Assembly (NCBI GenBank): GCA_934096755.1
Contig: CAKOMU010000006.1
Coordinates: forward strand, 1-30,502
Reading direction: 5' to 3'
Length of the DNA stretch: 30,502 nt
DNA from: an uncultured Bacilli bacterium
GTDB taxonomy: Bacteria; Bacillota_I; Bacilli_A; RF39; UBA660
The notes beneath the pieces are model-generated. The model was not told the DNA's origin. It searched no databases and saw only the letters and a list, made by a program, of their open reading frames with translations. Each line of letters starts with the position of its first letter. Within the stretch, counting starts at the first letter, position 1. Below are positions 22,701-30,502 of the stretch, piece after piece. Made by a program: the position numbers and the translations under genes.

Positions 22701-22737
22701 AAAAATTGGGAGTTAATTATTTAACTCTCAATTTTTT
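22700..22737. terminator. Bidirectional terminator between yhgE and murE
   Basis: A stem of about 17 bp with one G-U pair (22700-22716 with 22721-22737, loop TTAT) has A/T tails on both sides. It includes the stop codon of murE on the minus strand (22721-22723). Confidence 0.85.
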
Positions 22738-24103
22738 CATGATTTTGTTTCCATTTTTCTACTTCTTCAGCATCATCTAAGTGAATTTTGGTGTGTCCTA
22801 TTATTTGGTAATCTTCATGACCTTTCCCAAGTATTAATAAAATGTCTTCAGGTTCTAACATTTCAATACCAGTTTTAATGGCTTCTTTGCGATCCATTAT
22901 AACTTCGTAATTATTTGTAGCAACTGATGATAATATATCTTGCATGATTTTATTAGGGTCTTCAGTTCTAGGATTGTCTGTAGTAAAAATGACATAATCA
23001 CTTAAATTAGTGGCAATATTTCCCATAATAGGTCTTTTAATTGGATCACGGTCACCACCACAGCCAATAATAGTAATAATACGGTTTTTAGCTAAATCTT
23101 TATAGGCTTTTATTACTTTTTCTTCAGCATCAGGAGTATGAGCATAATCTATAACTGCATATCCATTATTTACTTTATGGGTTTCACAACGACCTTTTGG
23201 TGCTTTAATAATTTTAGTAGTAGTTATTATTTTGTCAATGTCGTAGCCTAAACAATGTAAAACTGCTAAAGCGGTCATATAATTATAGACATTAAATTTA
23301 CTAGTCAAATGAGTTGTGACAGTGTATTCTTTATTTTCATATTTAAAATCTATATTTGTTTCTGCTGGAGAAATGTTGGTATTTTCAATATAATAATTAA
23401 ATTTTTGATCAAAACCTAAAGTTATACTGTCTTTTTTTCTGTCGTTAAAATAGCGAGCATAAGGATCATCACCATTTAGAATCATCTTGCCATCTTCTTT
23501 TAAATAATCGATAATTTTTAATTTAGCTGCTAAGTAATTTTCCATGGTTTTATGGTAGTCTAAATGATCTTCTGTTAGGTTAGTAAAAGCAGCGATATCT
23601 AATTTAAGACCGTAAATTCTTTCATAAGATAGAGCATGTGAACTAACTTCCATGACAACAGTGTGGCATTTGTGTTCTTTAGCTTTCAAAAGCAGTTTAT
23701 AAATAGTCAATATATCTGGTGTTGTGTTATCAGTTATAATGTTTTCATCGGGCGATATGTAACCAAGTGTGCCAATGTATGCTGTTTTATTCTCTAATTG
23801 GTTAAGTAACTGATATAAGAGATATGCAGTAGTAGTTTTACCATTTGTGCCAGTTATGCCTATAATATGTAAATCATCGAATTCTTTGGCACATTCTTCT
23901 TTCAAAGCGTGTTTTAAGTATTCTTCTGTATTAGATACAACTTCTACTGGTACTTCGCATAAAACATTTTTTTCAGCGACAACTTTACTAGCACCATTTT
24001 TAATAGCTGAATCAATAAAGTCATGGCCATCAACTGTATGTCCTTTTATTGCAACGAAGGTTTGACCTGGTTGAATCTTCCGTGAATCTGTTTCATAATT
24101 CAT
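22721..24103 (-). CDS. murE: UDP-MurNAc-tripeptide synthetase MurE, probably meso-diaminopimelate-adding
   Basis: 460 residues. MurE adds the third residue to the peptidoglycan stem peptide in the cytoplasm. The N-terminal TDSRKIQPGQTFVAIKG block binds the UDP sugar. GITGTNGKTTTAYLL is the ATP loop, MEVSSHAL and NLTEDHLDYH are central motifs, and KGRCETH, DYAHTPD and TDNPRTEDP follow. DNPR (376-379) is the motif of enzymes using meso-diaminopimelate. GKGHEDYQ lies near the C-terminus. The N-terminus is about 25 residues shorter than in Bacillus; an in-frame TAA just upstream shows this is the real start. AGGAG lies 12 bases before the ATG. It stands alone, divergent from trpS. Confidence 0.95.
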   Translation of the reverse strand: MNYETDSRKIQPGQTFVAIKGHTVDGHDFIDSAIKNGASKVVAEKNVLCEVPVEVVSNTEEYLKHALKEECAKEFDDLHIIGITGTNGKTTTAYLLYQLLNQLENKTAYIGTLGYISPDENIITDNTTPDILTIYKLLLKAKEHKCHTVVMEVSSHALSYERIYGLKLDIAAFTNLTEDHLDYHKTMENYLAAKLKIIDYLKEDGKMILNGDDPYARYFNDRKKDSITLGFDQKFNYYIENTNISPAETNIDFKYENKEYTVTTHLTSKFNVYNYMTALAVLHCLGYDIDKIITTTKIIKAPKGRCETHKVNNGYAVIDYAHTPDAEEKVIKAYKDLAKNRIITIIGCGGDRDPIKRPIMGNIATNLSDYVIFTTDNPRTEDPNKIMQDILSSVATNNYEVIMDRKEAIKTGIEMLEPEDILLILGKGHEDYQIIGHTKIHLDDAEEVEKWKQNHEKIES

Positions 24104-24130
24104 AATTTAAATCATCTCCTATATAAGTTT

Positions 24131-24139
24131 ATTATAACA
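24131..24139 (-). promoter_or_regulatory. Extended -10 promoter of murE
   Basis: On the minus strand TGTTATAAT is a perfect -10 with TGn extension, 27 bases before the murE ATG. The -35 is weak. Confidence 0.55.
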
Positions 24140-24177
24140 AATTATAAGAATTTACAATAGTTTTTCTTTTATTTACA

Positions 24178-24186
24178 TGTTATAAT
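24178..24186 (+). promoter_or_regulatory. Extended -10 promoter of trpS
   Basis: TGTTATAAT again, on the plus strand, 20 bases before the trpS ATG and followed by AAGGTGAT as ribosome binding site. No good -35 is seen. No T-box or other leader structure fits in the short leader. Confidence 0.6.
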
Positions 24187-24206
24187 TGTAAAGAAGGTGA
24201 TATTAT

Positions 24207-25295
24207 ATGGCAAATATTATTTTAACCGGTGATAGACCAACAGGCCGATTACATGTTGGACATTATGTTGGATCTTTAAAAAATAGAGTAAAATTACAAA
24301 ACTGTGGTGATTATGATGAAGTGTATATTATGATTGCTGATGCTCAAGCGTTGACGGATAATTTTGATAATCCAAAAAAAGTAAGAGATAATGTTATTGA
24401 AGTGGCGTTAGATTATTTAGCAGTGGGAATTGATCCAAGTGTTTCAACAATTTTTGTGCAATCTCAAGTAAGTGAACTTACGGAACTAGCTTTTTATTAC
24501 ATGAATTTAGTGACACTTAGTAGATTACAAAGAAATCCTACAGTCAAAAGTGAAATTATTCAAAAGGGATTTGAAAAAAGTATTCCTGTTGGTTTTTTAA
24601 ATTATCCTATTAGTCAAGCCGCTGATATTACGGCTTTTCAAGCAAATTGTGTTCCAGTTGGCGTCGATCAATTGCCAATGATTGAACAAACAAGAGAAAT
24701 TGTAAGAAGTTTTAATCATGTTTATAATACAGATGTCTTAGTTGAATGTGAAGCAGTAATTCCAGATAATTTATTAGAACAAAGATTACCTGGTATTGAT
24801 GGTAAAGCCAAAATGAGTAAATCTTTAGGTAATTGTATCTATTTGGCTGACAGTCCAGAAGATATTAAGAAAAAGGTTATGAGTATGTATACTGATCCTG
24901 ATCACATTAAAGTAACTGATCCTGGTAAAGTAGAAGGTAATGTAGTATTTACTTATTTAGATGTTTTTGCAACTGAAGAAGATTTTGCAAAATATTTACC
25001 AGAATATCACAATCTAGATGAATTAAAAGATCATTATAAACGTGGTGGTTTAGGAGATATGGTTATTAAGAAATTTTTAAATGATGTGTTACAAGATCAC
25101 TTAGCACCGATTAGAGAAAAAAGAGAATATTATATGAACCATATTGAAGAAGTTTATGAGATATTAAAATCTGGTACTCAAAAGGCACAAAGTAAGGCAG
25201 CACAAACTTTACGTTTAGTAAAAGAAGCAATGAAAATAGATTATTTTGAAAGTGATGAATTTAAGAAAGAAATAAAAGAAAAATATCAAAATTAG
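24207..25295 (+). CDS. trpS: Tryptophanyl-tRNA synthetase
   Basis: 362 residues, slightly longer than the common 330. The class I motifs are TGDRPTGRLHVGHYVGS (HIGH type, about 7-23) and KMSKSLGN. Family blocks include YIMIADAQALTD, NYPISQAADITAFQANCVPVGVDQ (in two parts) and MYTDPDHI. It attaches Trp to tRNA-Trp. An AAGGTGAT ribosome binding site precedes the ATG. The GH31 gene starts 21 bases after the stop without a terminator or promoter between, so they are probably co-transcribed although unrelated in role. Confidence 0.97.
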   Translation: MANIILTGDRPTGRLHVGHYVGSLKNRVKLQNCGDYDEVYIMIADAQALTDNFDNPKKVRDNVIEVALDYLAVGIDPSVSTIFVQSQVSELTELAFYYMNLVTLSRLQRNPTVKSEIIQKGFEKSIPVGFLNYPISQAADITAFQANCVPVGVDQLPMIEQTREIVRSFNHVYNTDVLVECEAVIPDNLLEQRLPGIDGKAKMSKSLGNCIYLADSPEDIKKKVMSMYTDPDHIKVTDPGKVEGNVVFTYLDVFATEEDFAKYLPEYHNLDELKDHYKRGGLGDMVIKKFLNDVLQDHLAPIREKREYYMNHIEEVYEILKSGTQKAQSKAAQTLRLVKEAMKIDYFESDEFKKEIKEKYQN

Positions 25296-25316
25296 TAAAG
25301 ATAGGGTGAATGACTA

Positions 25317-27719
25317 GTGGATGATGGTAAAAGATTGGTTCCTGAAGTTATAAAGTGCAAAGCAGATGAAAGAGCAGTTTTTCAGGGAACAAATTATCGA
25401 ATTACTGTACTTAGTGAAAGATTGATAAGATTAGAGTATAATCCCAGTGGAAATTTTAGTGACAGATTGACGACGTTAGTAGAAAATAGAAAATTTAATT
25501 TACCTAACTTTAAAGTAGAACAAGATGAAAAATATTTGGTAATAACTACTAACTATTTTATGTTACAATATTTAAAAAACAAACCATTTTTAGGTCCTAA
25601 ATTTGCTCCAGATAGCTATTTAAAAGTCAATTTGATTAATACTGATAAAATGTGGTTTTATGGCCATGTAGAAGCTAGAAATTTTCGAGGTGGAGCAATT
25701 AGTCTAGATGATTATCATGGAAAAGTCAATTTAGATAAAGGGCTTTATTCAACCGATGGTTTTGTTTCTATAGATGATTCTAGTAATCTGGAAATAGATG
25801 AAAATGGTTTTTTGCAAACTCCAGATCCTAATAAAGTGGATGTATATTTGTTCATGTATAAAAGAGATTTTGGATTATGCTTAAGAGATTATTATACTTT
25901 AACTGGTTATCCTTTGATGATTCCAAGATATGCTTTAGGTATTTGGTGGAATAGAGATAAGATTTATAATTATGATGATACAGTATTACTGATAAATACT
26001 TTTTTGAAACATCAAATACCTATTTCTGTTTTGTTATTGAGTGAATTTTGGCACATAAAAGACAAAAATGATTATAACTTATATAAAACAGGATTTTCTT
26101 TTAATAGAGAATTATTTCCTGAACCACAAAAATTTGTAAATACAATACATGAAATGGGAGTAAAAATTGGGTTAAATTTTGATCCAGTTGAAGGAATACG
26201 TAAAGAAGAAGATCGATATTTTAATATTGCTAGCGAGCTAAATATTGTTGATAATATCACTATTCCGTTTAATGTTTTTAATCCCAAATTTATGATTAGC
26301 TATATTAGACATTTAATCGATCCTTTGATAGAATTGGGAATTGATGTTTATTGGTTGGATTATAAGAAAGATTTGTTGGGATTACAGGCTTTAGATTATT
26401 ATTACAATGCTTCTTTTAAAAAGTATCAAAAAAGAGAGTTAGTTTTAACTAGAAGTCCTTTAGTGGCTCCTCATCGAGCTGGAATTCTTTATTCTGGGGA
26501 AACAATTGTTTCTTGGGATACATTGAAGTTTTTGCCATTTTATAATTCGATGGCGGCGAATAAGGGCGTTACTTGGTGGAGTCATGATGTCGGTGGATTT
26601 AAAGATGGTATCGAAGATAGTGAATTATATATAAGATATATTCAATTTTCGTGTTTTAATCCTATTTTTAGATTTAGTGCCAAAAGAGGTGTATATTATA
26701 AAAGAGAACCTTGGAGTTGGGATGTTAAAACTTTTACGATTGCTAGAGAATATGCTCTTTTAAGACAAAGATTGATTCCCTATATATATACTGAAGGGGT
26801 TAATTACAGCAAAATGGGAAAACCATTGATTCAACCGATTTATTATAGTTATCCTGAAATTTATGATGAACCAAATTATCGCAATGAATATTATTTTGGT
26901 AAAGAGTTGTTTATTGCCCCGATTACTAAACCAAAAGATGTGACAATGAATAGATCGATTGAAAGAATTTATTTACCTAAAGGTATTTGGTATGATTTTA
27001 AAACTGGGAAAAAGTTTGTGGGAGATAAGAGATATGTTGCTTTTTATAAAGAAGATGAATATCCTATATTTGCTCAAGAAGGTGGTATTATTCCATTAGC
27101 TAATTTACAAGAGCAAATCAATGATATTAATCCTCCAAGTGATATGGAAATTAATATTTTTCCGGGTAAAAGTAATGTCTATAAATTATATGAAGATGAT
27201 GGTATAACTAATAGTTATAAAGATGGTAATTTTATTGTGACAGCGATTGATTATAATTATATGCAAAATAATTATACTGTTATAATTCATCCTATTGAGG
27301 GAAAAACGGGGATTGTTCCTAAAAATAGAAACTACAAAATAAGATTTAGAAATACTCGAAAAGCAGATAATGTGGAAGTTTATTTAAATGGTGATAAAAA
27401 TGTATTGATGTTTGATTACTATGAAGATGAAAATGATTTTGTTGTCTCTATTAAAAACGTTGATACAACTAAACAAATGACTGTCAATTGTAAAGGGAAA
27501 GATATTGAAATTAATGCTGTCCGGATTATTAATGAAGATATTAATTCGATTATTACGGACTTAAAGATTACGACTAAATTAAAAGAGAAAATAGCTCAAA
27601 TATTTTTTAGTGATATAGATGTTAAATTAAAGAGAATTCAAATAAAAAAATTAAAGGGATTGGATAAAAGATTTGTAAGAATGTTTATTAAACTACTTGA
27701 ATATATTGCTGAAATTTAA
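25317..27719 (+). CDS. Glycoside hydrolase family 31 (alpha-glucosidase-like)
   Basis: 800 residues, cytoplasmic (no signal). The start is GTG 25317 with GGGTGA seven bases before it. An N-terminal beta domain (RITVLSERLIRLEY) leads into the barrel: YALGIWWNRDKIYNYDD, VYWLDYKKD with the probable nucleophile D348, YSGETIVSWDTL, GVTWWSHDVGGF and NPIFRFSAKRG. GH31 enzymes remove alpha-linked glucose or xylose from non-reducing ends. In the acid/base motif SGD the Asp is Glu here (E395). A C-terminal beta domain is followed by an unusual Lys/Ile-rich helical tail of about 50 residues. It follows trpS and carries the T-box promoter in its last codons. Substrate cannot be read from the sequence. 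Confidence 0.92.
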   Translation: MDDGKRLVPEVIKCKADERAVFQGTNYRITVLSERLIRLEYNPSGNFSDRLTTLVENRKFNLPNFKVEQDEKYLVITTNYFMLQYLKNKPFLGPKFAPDSYLKVNLINTDKMWFYGHVEARNFRGGAISLDDYHGKVNLDKGLYSTDGFVSIDDSSNLEIDENGFLQTPDPNKVDVYLFMYKRDFGLCLRDYYTLTGYPLMIPRYALGIWWNRDKIYNYDDTVLLINTFLKHQIPISVLLLSEFWHIKDKNDYNLYKTGFSFNRELFPEPQKFVNTIHEMGVKIGLNFDPVEGIRKEEDRYFNIASELNIVDNITIPFNVFNPKFMISYIRHLIDPLIELGIDVYWLDYKKDLLGLQALDYYYNASFKKYQKRELVLTRSPLVAPHRAGILYSGETIVSWDTLKFLPFYNSMAANKGVTWWSHDVGGFKDGIEDSELYIRYIQFSCFNPIFRFSAKRGVYYKREPWSWDVKTFTIAREYALLRQRLIPYIYTEGVNYSKMGKPLIQPIYYSYPEIYDEPNYRNEYYFGKELFIAPITKPKDVTMNRSIERIYLPKGIWYDFKTGKKFVGDKRYVAFYKEDEYPIFAQEGGIIPLANLQEQINDINPPSDMEINIFPGKSNVYKLYEDDGITNSYKDGNFIVTAIDYNYMQNNYTVIIHPIEGKTGIVPKNRNYKIRFRNTRKADNVEVYLNGDKNVLMFDYYEDENDFVVSIKNVDTTKQMTVNCKGKDIEINAVRIINEDINSIITDLKITTKLKEKIAQIFFSDIDVKLKRIQIKKLKGLDKRFVRMFIKLLEYIAEI

Positions 27720-27725
27720 TATAAT
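27697..27725 (+). promoter_or_regulatory. Promoter of the leuS T-box operon
   Basis: TTGAAT (27697-27702) and a perfect TATAAT (27720-27725) are 17 bases apart. The promoter lies across the end of the GH31 gene, whose TAA (27717-27719) is the last part of the spacer. Confidence 0.75.
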
Positions 27726-27731
27726 ACTAGA

Positions 27732-27920
27732 CATACAGAGGAAAAAAGAGTAGTAGAATTTGTTGGTTTTATAGAAAGTTAGTGGCTGATGGAAACTAAT
27801 AAACAAACAGGTTTGAACTTGCTTTTGGATGTATTTGGGGTAATTTCCGTATCAATTAAAAGTAGAAAAATAAGGTGGTACCACGGGCTAGGCTCGTCCT
27901 TTGGGTACGACCTTTTTATT
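27732..27920 (+). promoter_or_regulatory. T-box riboswitch, leucine-specific
   Basis: The leader contains the conserved T-box core AAGGTGGTACCACG (27872-27885) and a Stem I apical region with AGTGGCTGATGGAAACT (27781-27797). An AGTAGTA element (about 27749) and GAA followed by CTT (27818-27820) fit a specifier loop reading the Leu codon CUU, which matches leuS downstream. A competing terminator pairs 27873-27882 with 27904-27914, one mismatch, before a T run (27913-27917). Uncharged tRNA-Leu would stabilise the antiterminator and turn on the operon. Confidence 0.9.
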
Positions 27921-27929
27921 TGGAGGAAT

Positions 27930-28328
27930 ATGAATGATTTAGAGAATGTATTTTGGTGGGGGATAGGAGTCTTTATTGTAGTGTTTTTAGTTAATTATTT
28001 CTTGATCTATAACTATGGATATAATTCAATTAAAAAACAAAAGAAGAAAAAACGACAAAAGAAAATAGAAGAATATATAGGATTTTCTTATATTATTCCA
28101 AAATTTAACTTAGATATTAATAAAATGAATTTAAACATTTCGTTTTTATTACTTTCTCTAATCAATGCTTTTATTATTGGATTAGTGTTTGTAATTATTT
28201 ATTTAATACCGTGGAGTTTAAGTTTTCGAATGTTATTAGGATTTGTGTTATTATTTGGTTTGATTTATTCTTTGTATGAAATACTAGGAAAAATATTTGT
28301 AAAGAAAGGGTGGAAGAAAGATGTATAA
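27930..28328 (+). CDS. Small membrane protein in the leuS operon
   Basis: 132 residues with one N-terminal membrane helix (about 7-30), a very basic cytoplasmic segment (KKQKKKKRQKKIEEY, about 35-50), and two more hydrophobic helices (about 68-92 and 98-118) with a basic tail. The open frame reaches back to 27789, but that part is the T-box. GGAGG at 27922-27926 fixes ATG 27930. It overlaps the start of leuS by eight bases, so the two are translationally coupled and both lie under T-box control. I do not recognise the family. The position suggests either chance co-regulation or a membrane function tied to leucine supply. Confidence 0.8.
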   Translation: MNDLENVFWWGIGVFIVVFLVNYFLIYNYGYNSIKKQKKKKRQKKIEEYIGFSYIIPKFNLDINKMNLNISFLLLSLINAFIIGLVFVIIYLIPWSLSFRMLLGFVLLFGLIYSLYEILGKIFVKKGWKKDV

Positions 28329-30502
28329 TCATAAAGAAGTTGAAAAAAAGTGGCAAAATTATTGGCGAGAAAAAGAAAGTTTTAAAGCTATTAATGGTAG
28401 TGAGAAAGAACCATACTATGTGTTAGTAGAATTTCCATATCCATCAGGAGCTGGATTGCATGTTGGACATGTACGAAGTTATACAGCGCAAGATGCAATT
28501 GCTAGAATGAAAAGATTGCAAGGATATAATGTCATGTATCCAATGGGTTGGGATGCATTTGGAGCTCCAGCAGAACAATATGCAATTAAAAATCATGTTC
28601 ATCCTAAGGAAGCGACAAAGATTAATATTGCTAATTTTAAAAGACAAATGCAAGATTTAGGTTTTTCGTTTGATTGGTCGAGAGAATTTAGTACGACTGA
28701 TCCAGAATATTATAAATGGACACAATGGCAATTTTTGCAATTTGTTAAACATGATATGGCTTATAAGGATAAGGTTCCTGTAAATTGGTGTCCAAAGTGT
28801 AAATCAGTGTTGTCTAATGAAGATGCTGCTGGTGGCGTATGTGAAAGATGTGGAACTAAAGTTTTACAAAAAGAAAAAAGCCAATGGATGCTTAGAATGA
28901 GTGACTATGCGGAAGATTTATTGCAGGGATTAGATGATACTAATTTTGCTGCTAAGGTCAAATTGGGACAAATTAATTGGATTGGTAAATCGGTAGGAGC
29001 TGAAGTTAATTTTAAAGTCGCAGATAGTGATTATGAATTTACAGTATTTACAACAAGATGTGATACTTTATTTGGCGTAACTTACTGTGTAATGGCTCCT
29101 GAACATAAATTAGTGTCTAGTATAACTACCAAAGATTGTATAGATGCTGTCAATGATTATATTGAAAAATGTAAATTAAAAAATGACATGGAAAGAACTG
29201 AATTAAATAAAGAGAAAACTGGAGTGTTTACCGGTTCTTATGCGATTAATCCTGTCAATGGTAAAAAAATACCTATATGGATTAGTGATTATGTTTTGGC
29301 TAGTTATGGTACAGGTGCTATTATGGCAGTTCCTGCCCATGATGAAAGAGACTTTGAATTTGCTCAAAAATTTAATTTGGAAATTGTGCCAGTGATAGAT
29401 GGTGATAATGACATGACTAAGGCTTATACTGGAGATGGTGTTCATATTAATTCTGGTATATTGGATGGTCTTAACAAAGAAGATGCTATTAATAAAATGC
29501 TTGATTGGTTAGAAGAAAACAAGTGTGGTAAAAGAAAAGTTAATTATAAAATGCGAGATTGGGTATTTTCAAGACAAAGATTTTGGGGAGAACCTATTCC
29601 TATGGTTAAATGCGAAGATTGTGGTTGGGTACCAATGAATGAAGAAGATTTACCATTGTTACTTCCTGATGTTGCTGAATATGAACCAACTGATGATGGA
29701 GAAAGTCCCCTTGCTAAAATTACTGATTGGGTGAATACGACTTGTCCTAAGTGTGGTAAACCAGCAAAAAGAGAAACTGATACTATGCCAAATTGGGCTG
29801 GATCAAGTTGGTATTTCTTAAGATTTATGGATGCTCATAACCCAAAAGAATTTGCGAGTATGGATGCAATGAAATACTGGCGTCGTGTAGATTGGTATAA
29901 TGGGGGAATGGAACATACAGCTCGACACTTATTATATGCAAGGTTTTGGGTACAATTTTTATATAATATTGGTCTAGTTCCTCATAAAGAAATGATTTGG
30001 ACTAGAGTAAGTCATGGTATGGTACTTGGTAGTGATAATCAAAAGATGAGTAAAAGTAAAGGTAATGTTATTAATCCAGATGATATTGTGGAAGAATATG
30101 GAGCCGATACATTACGTGTTTATGAAATGTTTATGGGAGATTATGAACAAGATGCACCTTGGAGTACCGATTCTTTAAAGGGTTGTAAACGTTTTATTGA
30201 TCGTATTATTCGTTTAAAAGATAAAGTAGAAAAGAAAGATGAATATACTAAAGAATTGGAAACATTAATTCATCAAAGTATAAAAAAAGTAAATCATGAC
30301 ATTTTAAATATTCAATATAATACAGCAGTATCGACTTTAATGATTCTTCTTAATAAAATGGAAGAATTACCAAGTATTACAACAAAAGATTATAGACTGT
30401 TATTAACATTATTAAATCCAATTGCTCCTCATATTACTGAAGAATTAAATGAAATGTTAGGCTTTACACCAATTTGTGAAGGTTCTTGGCCTACTTATGA
30501 TG
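28321..30502 (+). CDS. leuS: Leucyl-tRNA synthetase, 3' end outside window
   Basis: 727 residues are present with no stop; the family is about 800 long. YPSGAGLHVGHVRSY is the HIGH motif. MGWDAFGAPAEQYA follows, then a zinc module with CPKC and CERCG. The editing domain shows TTRCDTLFGVTY and MAVPAHDERDFEFA, so hydrolytic proofreading should be intact. A second CxxC pair (CPKCGKP) follows and QKMSKSKGN (KMSKS at 575-579) is the signature loop. ATG 28321 overlaps the end of the preceding gene. Expression is under the leucine T-box at 27732-27920. Confidence 0.97.
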   Translation, partial: MYNHKEVEKKWQNYWREKESFKAINGSEKEPYYVLVEFPYPSGAGLHVGHVRSYTAQDAIARMKRLQGYNVMYPMGWDAFGAPAEQYAIKNHVHPKEATKINIANFKRQMQDLGFSFDWSREFSTTDPEYYKWTQWQFLQFVKHDMAYKDKVPVNWCPKCKSVLSNEDAAGGVCERCGTKVLQKEKSQWMLRMSDYAEDLLQGLDDTNFAAKVKLGQINWIGKSVGAEVNFKVADSDYEFTVFTTRCDTLFGVTYCVMAPEHKLVSSITTKDCIDAVNDYIEKCKLKNDMERTELNKEKTGVFTGSYAINPVNGKKIPIWISDYVLASYGTGAIMAVPAHDERDFEFAQKFNLEIVPVIDGDNDMTKAYTGDGVHINSGILDGLNKEDAINKMLDWLEENKCGKRKVNYKMRDWVFSRQRFWGEPIPMVKCEDCGWVPMNEEDLPLLLPDVAEYEPTDDGESPLAKITDWVNTTCPKCGKPAKRETDTMPNWAGSSWYFLRFMDAHNPKEFASMDAMKYWRRVDWYNGGMEHTARHLLYARFWVQFLYNIGLVPHKEMIWTRVSHGMVLGSDNQKMSKSKGNVINPDDIVEEYGADTLRVYEMFMGDYEQDAPWSTDSLKGCKRFIDRIIRLKDKVEKKDEYTKELETLIHQSIKKVNHDILNIQYNTAVSTLMILLNKMEELPSITTKDYRLLLTLLNPIAPHITEELNEMLGFTPICEGSWPTYD

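Noticed and set aside
27789..27929. Upstream extension of the small membrane protein frame
   Set aside because: The stretch is the T-box leader with its conserved core and terminator; GGAGG precedes ATG 27930.
1..30502. Reassigned TGA (Mycoplasma-type code)
   Set aside because: TGA ends gltX and the 15242 gene in proper context, and conserved Trp positions use TGG.

Overview
The window is AT-rich with short intergenic gaps. It uses the standard bacterial code: TGA ends gltX and the 15242 gene, and Trp is TGG. Leaders carry Gram-positive signals (AGGAGG- or GGTGAT-type ribosome binding sites, strong or extended -10 promoters, U-tract terminators, a T-box). MurE carries the DNPR motif of meso-diaminopimelate-adding enzymes, so a peptidoglycan wall is expected. 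Together these point to an uncultured low-GC Bacillota, perhaps one of the gut Bacilli lineages near RF39/Mollicutes. The taxon is inference, not demonstrated.

Left (1-3000): the end of a MinD/CpaE-like P-loop gene without a proper Walker A lysine, two paralogous VirB2/TrbC-like two-helix small membrane proteins with the same four cysteines, and, facing them, a membrane-anchored surface protein with a long poly-Asn tract. This looks like part of a surface-appendage or secretion locus that continues left of the window. Next (3000-8300): uvrA with a LexA-like palindrome in its promoter, lgt-trxB, and a decayed mntP. Then (8380-13900): a membrane-anchored HExxH metallopeptidase-like protein, and a tightly packed run mazE-mazF-gltX-(small anchored protein)-cysS in which the toxin-antitoxin genes overlap or abut the first aminoacyl-tRNA synthetase.

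Middle (13900-19750): a tail-anchored protein divergent from a tail-less SSB, an exported protein with a doubtful NodB-like region, an RNase J paralogue that has lost several metal-ligand residues (J2-like), a small helical protein whose ribosome binding site lies inside the preceding terminator, a CmpB-like membrane protein, and a lone protein with a possible PD-(D/E)XK motif. Then comes tRNA-Gly(UCC), followed by a degenerate inverted copy of itself that includes its promoter, and a TetR-YhgE/Pip operon in which yhgE is interrupted by one in-frame TAA.

Right (22700-30502): murE (minus) diverges from trpS, which runs into a GH31 glucosidase-like gene. A leucine T-box with its own promoter controls a small membrane protein and leuS, which runs off the window. 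Four aminoacyl-tRNA synthetases (Glu, Cys, Trp, Leu) and one tRNA give the region a translation flavour. The most unusual observations are the inverted tRNA copy, the degenerate RNase J, the nonsense-split YhgE, the mazEF-gltX arrangement and the cysteine-patterned VirB2-like pair.
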